Program-made: the position numbers and the translations under genes
Source of the DNA: Bacteroidia bacterium
Lineage (GTDB): Bacteria; Bacteroidota; Bacteroidia; Bacteroidales; Azobacteroidaceae
Direction: 5' to 3'
NCBI GenBank assembly: GCA_025996755.1
Contig: BNTR01000146.1
Location: forward strand, 1 to 6,109
DNA: 6,109 nucleotides
In this document: one piece after another, positions 1-4,233 of the stretch
How the letters are laid out: each line of letters opens with the position of its first letter
Position numbering within the stretch: the first letter of the stretch is position 1
The notes under the pieces: generated by a model
Seen by the model: only the letters and a program-made list of their open reading frames with translations
The model's database searches: none
Told to the model about the DNA's origin: nothing

Positions 1-1018
1 GCAAGAATTCTATTGTGTCTATAAAAGTTTCACAGGTTTGTTCGGGAATTGCGTAAATAATGCTTACTTCATAATTAATTTCGAATAGGTTTAATTCGTC
101 TAATCTTTTAGCAACGGTATTCAGATTGTTTTTTCTTCCAATGACTTGCATTTCATTTTCGTGAATAGTTTGTAGCCCAAACTCCAAGTGCAAACGCTCT
201 TTATGTTTTCTGCAAAATGAAATAAAATCATCGTTCAAAGCCTCAAATCTCGCTTGAAAAGTAATAATAGCATCGGTTCTTTCTATCAGTTGCTGCAATA
301 TTGCTTGATAATCATTTTTGATATTGAATGTGCCATCTAAAATATTAATTTCATCAACATTACTGTTTGCAAAAAAATCTATGTCCCTTTGAATACGGCT
401 TTTGTCTAATGCAATCATCCCTATTTGAGCATTACCCCATTCACAAAAACCGCAAGCAAAAGAACAGCCACGTTTTGTTTCCCAATAAATTCTTCTTGTT
501 ATAGTATTAAGTATTCCACTTGAATATGGCGAATATAGATATTCCTCATCCAATGGACCAAATATTATTCTTGAAGGATTTTTATATTTGTTTTTTATCA
601 AATTCACCAACGGTTTTTCGGCATAACCTTTAATGAAATAATCCACACGTGGAAATTCTTGTTGCAAATCAGTTTCGGAAATAGCGGTTATTTCATACCC
701 ACCCAATATGATTTTTCCTTTATAGCCTTCGAGTAAATCTATAATAGTATTCGTGTGTTCAATACTCCAACGAGTGACTCCAATAGCAATAAAATCAAAT
801 TTTTTGAAAAAAGAGATAGCATCAGATAGAACTTTTTGTATTTCTGAAGTTATACCTTTATTTGTTATGCCTATATATTGCTGGATATTTATCGGATAAT
901 GAGAAAAGGATATGTTGTTCTCTTTTAATGTTGCCATGAGAGAACTTACAGAATAATTTATCGTTGGATAGTCCGGTCGATAAATATCGAATGTAACTAA
1001 TAATAAATGTCTATTCAT
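1..1018 (-). CDS. Radical SAM protein with N-terminal cobalamin-binding-like domain (partial, 3' end missing)
   Basis: I translated 339 codons from the ATG at 1018 with no stop before the window edge, so the C-terminus is missing. Residues 1-140 look like a Rossmann/B12-binding fold: an opening strand HLLLVTFDIYRP, a middle strand FDFIAIGVTRWS (75-86), then IILGGYEIT (103-111). I see no DxHxxG cobalamin-ligand motif, so actual B12 binding is uncertain. The radical SAM core follows, with the 4Fe-4S cysteines C185, C189 and C192 in CSFACGFC (CX3CX2C), followed by EWG. ILDGTF (226-231) and FQARFEAL (254-261) fit later core strands of the barrel. Such proteins reductively cleave S-adenosylmethionine in the cytoplasm; class B-like members often methylate or rearrange natural products, lipids or peptides. 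The substrate cannot be told from the sequence. The gene is strikingly AT-rich (17/60 G+C at 481-540, against 35/60 at 1621-1680 in the adaptor gene), which suggests separate ancestry. The start at 1018 is preferred because it includes the first Rossmann strand and lies just behind a -7 box. Confidence 0.85.
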   Translation of the reverse strand, partial: MNRHLLLVTFDIYRPDYPTINYSVSSLMATLKENNISFSHYPINIQQYIGITNKGITSEIQKVLSDAISFFKKFDFIAIGVTRWSIEHTNTIIDLLEGYKGKIILGGYEITAISETDLQQEFPRVDYFIKGYAEKPLVNLIKNKYKNPSRIIFGPLDEEYLYSPYSSGILNTITRRIYWETKRGCSFACGFCEWGNAQIGMIALDKSRIQRDIDFFANSNVDEINILDGTFNIKNDYQAILQQLIERTDAIITFQARFEALNDDFISFCRKHKERLHLEFGLQTIHENEMQVIGRKNNLNTVAKRLDELNLFEINYEVSIIYAIPEQTCETFIDTIEFL

Positions 1019-1041
1019 TTTTATACAATTAAAATCGACTG

Positions 1042-1049
1042 CAAAAATA
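1042..1049 (-). promoter_or_regulatory. Possible -7 box for the radical SAM gene
   Basis: On the minus strand this reads TATTTTTG, a full match to the Bacteroidota -7 consensus TAnnTTTG, 23 bp before the start codon. No TTG sits at the usual 19-21 bp upstream; the nearest are 9 and 29 bp away. It is therefore a partial promoter match in AT-rich DNA. If real, the radical SAM gene is transcribed apart from the efflux operon, 94 bp downstream of which it lies. Confidence 0.4.
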
Positions 1050-1112
1050 GTAAAATTTCAATAGATAATCATAGTTATCAAAATTATGCTATTTTTTTCA
1101 GAATCAACACAG

Positions 1113-2030
1113 TTATTCCTCAAACCTCACCCGCCCATACATCCCAATCTTCAAATAACCATCATTCTTGACCGCAATTTTCACGGCATAGACCAGATTT
1201 GCCCGCTCGTCCTGCGTTTGAATGGTTTTGGGCGTAAATTCCGATTTGTCGGAAATCCACGAGATTGTGCCTTCGTATTCGCGGGTTTGTTTTTCGCCAA
1301 AGTCGGCGAAAACGTTCACGCTTTGTCCGATTTTCAATTGTGTGAGTTGCGCCGACGTAACGAATGACCGCAAGGTAATTGTCTGCAAATCAGCGATTTT
1401 GTAAAGCGGCTTGCCTGCTGCGGTGAGTTCGTTCACTTTGGCAATTTTGGCAAGCACGGTGCCGTTTTGCGGACTTGTGAGGCGGCATTTGGCGAGTTGG
1501 TCGTCGAGTTGCTCCACCTGAATTTGCAGCGGCTCGGCATCGTTGCTTATTCCCGCGCTCGAAATGTCCAGCGACGATTTTGTTGCCTCAATCTGCCGTT
1601 TCAGCACTTCAATTTGTGCGTTAATGTCGTCCATCTGCTTGGGCGTGGCGGCATCGCCTGCAACGAGTTTTTCGAGGCGGGCGCGCTCGGTTTCGGCGGT
1701 TTTCAGTTGCGACTGCAAAGCCGAAAGTTGTACGGCAATGTTCGGTTTTTTGCCCAGCAACGAGCGAATTTGACTTTGTAACTGCTTCTTTTTCAGATAC
1801 AACTGCGTGCTGTCGATGTAGCCGATTGCCTGCCCTGTGGCGAGAACTTGCCCCTCTGCAATGTCGAACTGCCGAATAACGCCCGCGACTTCGGCGGAAA
1901 TAACCGTTTCTTCCGCCTCAAAACTGCCCGAAGCATCGTAAGCAGTTTTATTGCCGCCGCAACTAATTGATAATTGACAAATGATAATTGACAATGCAAT
2001 TAACTTTCCTGTTTTCACTAATGTTTTCAT
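1113..2030 (-). CDS. HlyD/YbhG-like periplasmic adaptor lipoprotein of an efflux pump
   Basis: This 305-residue membrane-fusion protein would bridge an inner-membrane exporter to the TolC-like channel encoded just upstream. The N-terminus is a lipoprotein signal with lipobox SISC and lipidation at C24. No acidic residues follow the cysteine, which fits retention on the periplasmic side. The first biotinyl-lipoyl half is at about 45-74 (AEVAGVIRQFDIAEGQVL). A coiled-coil hairpin rich in Q, K and E spans about 75-182. The second lipoyl half starts at CRLTSPQNGTVLAKI (182-196), followed by a beta-barrel and membrane-proximal part to 305. The segment SEFTPKTIQTQDERANLVYA (263-282) closely resembles the signature of E. 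coli YbhG/YhiI-type adaptors, which work with ABC exporters rather than RND pumps. The ATG at 2030 lies 35 bp after the tolC-like stop, so the two are probably co-transcribed. Part of the signal peptide is encoded by a 13-bp direct repeat. No ABC ATPase or permease follows in the window. Confidence 0.9.
   Translation of the reverse strand: MKTLVKTGKLIALSIIICQLSISCGGNKTAYDASGSFEAEETVISAEVAGVIRQFDIAEGQVLATGQAIGYIDSTQLYLKKKQLQSQIRSLLGKKPNIAVQLSALQSQLKTAETERARLEKLVAGDAATPKQMDDINAQIEVLKRQIEATKSSLDISSAGISNDAEPLQIQVEQLDDQLAKCRLTSPQNGTVLAKIAKVNELTAAGKPLYKIADLQTITLRSFVTSAQLTQLKIGQSVNVFADFGEKQTREYEGTISWISDKSEFTPKTIQTQDERANLVYAVKIAVKNDGYLKIGMYGRVRFEE
1968..1994. repeat. 13-bp direct repeat inside the adaptor signal-peptide coding region
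   Basis: TGATAATTGACAA occurs exactly at 1968-1980 and again at 1982-1994, separated by one base. On the coding strand it gives the LSIIICQLSIS stretch of the lipoprotein signal peptide. Short AT-rich TTGTCAATTATCA-type repeats are, from memory, a common interspersed element in Bacteroidota intergenic DNA; that link has not been checked. Confidence 0.75.
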
Positions 2031-2033
2031 ATT

Positions 2034-2071
2034 ATTCGTAATTTTTAATTCGTAATTCGTAATTTTTAATT
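2034..2071. repeat. Near-tandem 17-bp AT-rich repeat between the tolC-like and adaptor genes
   Basis: ATTCGTAATTTTTAATT is present exactly at 2034-2050 and 2055-2071, with CGTA between, so the period is 21 bp. The array fills the 35-bp gap and copy two runs into the end of the tolC-like gene, supplying its TAA stop (2066-2068). It gives no clear Shine-Dalgarno for the adaptor. It may be a small expandable intergenic repeat; no protein-binding role can be shown. Confidence 0.8.
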
Positions 2072-3349
2072 TCCCAAAGTAGTTTTCATATTATACAGAT
2101 ACATAAGCAGTTGTATTTCGTGCAGAATACGGCTTTGCCGTGCGTTGTCTTCGGCATTAACGGCGGTGAGATAGTCGTTGGTGGTTGCCGTGCCGTTGTC
2201 TAACTGCGTTTGTGCGGACTTTTTCACATTTTCGCGCAACTGAATAATCGCGTTGTCATCGGCAATCAACTCCTGCATTTTGGTGATTTCCGTATTTTGC
2301 TGACTTACAGCAAGATTGGTGTTAAACAAAAACATTTCCTCCTGAACGTGGATGCCTTCCTGATTGACGGCAATCTGTTTCCGCTCGTTTTTCACAGTAT
2401 AAAAGCCCGACAAATTCCAACTCAAACGCACGCCGGTAACGAAATACGGGTCGAAACTGTCGCTGAACATATTGAGCGCGGGCTTGCCCACTCCGCCCTG
2501 AAAAAAGAGGTTGAACTGCGGCAAATTCCGGTTGCTCACCGTCCTGTTTTGCAGGTCAAACGCACGGTTTTGCAAATTATAGAGCCGCATTTCGGGGCGG
2601 TTGATTTCGTTGGAAAGTCTTGGCGGCAGTGGTTTTTCAAGAATCGTGTGTTCGTCAATTTCCGCGCCGATAAACAGCGACAGCATATCGGAATAGCCTT
2701 TGCGAGCGGCTTTCAGTTCGGTGGTGCGCTGCTTTGTTTTCAGCAGTTCGGCTTTGAGGTTGTCGGCGGTGCTTTTCAACGCCACGCCGCCCGCAACCGC
2801 CGTTTCGATGCGGGCAATGCCATTCTGAATGTCCTCTTTCACAAGTTCGGTCTGAGCAATTTGCGCGTCAATCACCAAAACGCCGAAAAACAGCGCATTG
2901 ATACGCTCGCGAAGTTTATACAGTTCAATTTCAATCTTTTGCGTTTCAATTTCGGCATTTGCTTTTGCCAAATCGGTCTGATTTTTGTTCGTAACCAAAT
3001 TTGTAAGCGAATACGACACATCGGCGTAAACTTTGTACTGGTCTTTGGGCAGTTCCGGCATTTTTACGTTTGCCAGCGCGGGAACGGAAACGTCTGAAAA
3101 ATCAATCGGAATTTTCGTAACGTCCGACTGATACGTTGCCTGCCCGTAAATGCCAAACTGCGGCAGATACGCCTTTTGCGCGTTTTCGACAGAAAAATTT
3201 TTCGACTTTTCTATCAGCGCATAGTGCTTCACAAGCGGGTAATTTGCCTCCGCGCCGGTGTAGCAATCGTCAATTTTCAGGGTCTGCGCGTTCAGACCAA
3301 CAGCGGCAAATAGCCAGCCCAAAAATACCGCGTTTCTAATTCTAATCAT
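2066..3349 (-). CDS. TolC-like outer-membrane efflux protein
   Basis: This 427-residue protein belongs to the outer membrane efflux protein (OEP/TolC) family, a trimeric channel spanning the outer membrane and periplasm. A Sec signal peptide occupies residues 1-21 (hydrophobic core VFLGWLFAAVGL, likely cleavage LNA|Q). The usual TolC duplication is visible: the first half (about 25-235) has AYLPQFGIYGQATYQ (60-74), and the second half (about 250-425) has the matching RNLPQFNLFFQGGVG (274-288) and VRLSWNLSGFY (307-317), strands expected in the beta-barrel. Long heptad-like helices (about 125-225 and 325-420) fit the periplasmic alpha-barrel. Length is normal for the family. The ATG at 3349 lies 50 bp after the tetR stop, and the adaptor gene follows after 35 bp, so the three are probably one transcript. 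I found no good promoter of its own in the gap. The transported compound cannot be inferred. Confidence 0.9.
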   Translation of the reverse strand: MIRIRNAVFLGWLFAAVGLNAQTLKIDDCYTGAEANYPLVKHYALIEKSKNFSVENAQKAYLPQFGIYGQATYQSDVTKIPIDFSDVSVPALANVKMPELPKDQYKVYADVSYSLTNLVTNKNQTDLAKANAEIETQKIEIELYKLRERINALFFGVLVIDAQIAQTELVKEDIQNGIARIETAVAGGVALKSTADNLKAELLKTKQRTTELKAARKGYSDMLSLFIGAEIDEHTILEKPLPPRLSNEINRPEMRLYNLQNRAFDLQNRTVSNRNLPQFNLFFQGGVGKPALNMFSDSFDPYFVTGVRLSWNLSGFYTVKNERKQIAVNQEGIHVQEEMFLFNTNLAVSQQNTEITKMQELIADDNAIIQLRENVKKSAQTQLDNGTATTNDYLTAVNAEDNARQSRILHEIQLLMYLYNMKTTLGN

Positions 3350-3365
3350 ACTGTTTAATTTATAG

Positions 3366-3378
3366 ATTTAATCATTTG
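3366..3378. promoter_or_regulatory. Candidate TetR-binding site in the tetR-tolC gap
   Basis: The 13-mer ATTTAATCATTTG here is identical to 4102-4114 in the tetR promoter region. Both lie in noncoding DNA of the same operon, as expected for an operator half-site. It sits 17 bp before the tolC-like start. DNA this AT-rich gives chance matches more readily, so this is a candidate only. Confidence 0.35.
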
Positions 3379-3399
3379 TTTAATGCCTATGCAAAAAAA

Positions 3400-4026
3400 T
3401 TACGCCTCCATCATTGCTTTAATCCAAACCGGCAGTTTGTGTTTGCGCTCGTTCATCAACAGGTTAAACTGTTCGTTATCAACGCCAAAAACTTCTTTGA
3501 GCCACGTTTTGCCAACAAATGGAAAAACAACCATTCCCAACATATTCATTAAAAAATGGATGTGATTGGGTTCGGAAATCCGCCCGTCTGCCACCGCTTT
3601 TTGATACTGTCTGATAAACACAGAATTGTTGAGCAGTTGTTTCACCGGAAGTTTATTTAAAATATCGACCGAATTATGTTGAAACTCGCTCATAATAAAA
3701 ATCGGCACTTCGGGTTCTTTTATCAAAAAATTGATATATTCTGCCACAAGGCGTTCTAATTTTTCTTCAAGGCTGCTTTTTTCGTCATTAAAAAGAACCA
3801 GAATGCCACTCATATAGGATGCCAGCGTTTCAAACATAACTATTTCAAACAGTTTTTCCTTGCTGCGAAAATAATAATTGAGCAGCGCAAGATTTATCCC
3901 CGCCTCATCGGCAATATCGCGCGTGCGAGTGGCAGCGTAGCCCTTGCGCTGAAAAACCGTGCGCGCCGCATTCTTAATTTTATCTTCGGTAGAAAAATCC
4001 ATCTTCTGTACTGTCTTTTTTGCCAT
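3400..4026 (-). CDS. TetR/AcrR-family transcriptional regulator, likely repressor of the efflux operon
   Basis: This 208-residue protein has the standard TetR layout and length. The N-terminal DNA-binding domain spans about 13-62: helix 1 KIKNAARTVFQRKGY, then TRDIADEAGINLALLNYYF as the helix-turn-helix, and the conserved RSKEKLFEIV lead-out. Residues about 65-208 form the variable all-helical ligand-binding and dimerisation part, rich in Met and Phe (for example FLMNMLGMVVFPF, 158-170), suiting a hydrophobic ligand pocket. As first gene of a tetR-tolC-hlyD operon it probably represses its own transcription and is released by a pump substrate or related compound; the E. coli parallel is CecR (TetR family) controlling the ybhG operon. 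The ATG at 4026 is chosen because it lies downstream of a well-matched promoter. The ligand is unknown. Confidence 0.9.
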   Translation of the reverse strand: MAKKTVQKMDFSTEDKIKNAARTVFQRKGYAATRTRDIADEAGINLALLNYYFRSKEKLFEIVMFETLASYMSGILVLFNDEKSSLEEKLERLVAEYINFLIKEPEVPIFIMSEFQHNSVDILNKLPVKQLLNNSVFIRQYQKAVADGRISEPNHIHFLMNMLGMVVFPFVGKTWLKEVFGVDNEQFNLLMNERKHKLPVWIKAMMEA

Positions 4027-4054
4027 ACTATTTTTACGAATTAATTTTCGGCTG

Positions 4055-4085
4055 CAAAGTTACAACATTATTTTTAATTAAACAA
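4055..4085 (-). promoter_or_regulatory. Bacteroidota-type promoter for tetR and the efflux operon
   Basis: On the minus strand a -33 TTG (4083-4085) is followed after 20 bp by TAACTTTG (4055-4062), a full match to TAnnTTTG. Spacing fits the Bacteroidota housekeeping sigma factor. Transcription should begin near 4048, giving a leader of roughly 20 nt before the ATG at 4026. Confidence 0.8.
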
Positions 4086-4098
4086 GCGTTTTAATCAA
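4074..4098. promoter_or_regulatory. Inverted repeat over the tetR -33 element, candidate TetR operator
   Basis: The arms TTAATTAAA (4074-4082) and TTTAATCAA (4090-4098) are inverted repeats with one mismatch, around a 7-bp spacer that holds the -33 TTG of the tetR promoter. A dimeric TetR protein bound here would block RNA polymerase, giving autoregulation of the whole operon. The sequence is AT-rich, so binding is inferred from position and symmetry. Confidence 0.5.
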
Positions 4099-4101
4099 AA
4101 A

Positions 4102-4114
4102 ATTTAATCATTTG
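4102..4114. promoter_or_regulatory. Second copy of the ATTTAATCATTTG motif upstream of tetR
   Basis: Identical to 3366-3378. Its octamer TTTAATCA (4103-4110) also appears in the right arm of the adjacent inverted repeat (4090-4097), so the octamer occurs three times in the two noncoding stretches flanking tetR. It could be an auxiliary binding site of the regulator. Confidence 0.35.
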
Positions 4115-4154
4115 AATAAATATTTTTTTAATTGTCTGATTATCATCGCACCTC

Positions 4155-4174
4155 AAAAAAAAATATTTTTTTTT
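4155..4174. repeat. A9-TA-T9 perfect palindrome in the divergent promoter region
   Basis: Nine A, then TA, then nine T form a 20-bp perfect palindrome ending 3 bp before the -33 TTG of the lipoprotein promoter. It may act as an UP-like or bent-DNA element, or as a length-variable homopolymer region; the sequence alone cannot decide. It is too AT-only to be a normal intrinsic terminator. Confidence 0.7.
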
Positions 4175-4177
4175 CCA

Positions 4178-4207
4178 TTGTTATTTAAGATAAAAGTTGT
4201 AACTTTG
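4178..4207 (+). promoter_or_regulatory. Bacteroidota-type promoter for the large lipoprotein gene
   Basis: A -33 TTG (4178-4180), 19 bp, then TAACTTTG (4200-4207) match the Bacteroidota consensus in both boxes and spacing. The -7 octamer is the same as that of the divergent tetR promoter. Transcription should start near 4214, leaving a leader of about 20 nt to the ATG at 4234, with no evident Shine-Dalgarno. Confidence 0.8.
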
Positions 4208-4233
4208 CGGCGAAATAATTATTTTTGCTCACG

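Noticed and set aside
1064..1079. GATAA/TTATC hairpin as terminator of the efflux operon
   Set aside because: The stem is only five weak pairs with no G+C-rich core and no clear following U run on the minus strand.
2210..3097. Long plus-strand open frame of 295 codons opposite the tolC-like gene
   Set aside because: It is antisense to a clear OEP/TolC protein, has no promoter or recognisable domain, and its composition is that of a reverse-strand shadow.
3350..3399. A separate promoter for the tolC-like gene
   Set aside because: The gap holds an AT-rich T7G run but no TAnnTTTG box with a correctly spaced TTG, so transcription from the tetR promoter is the simpler reading.
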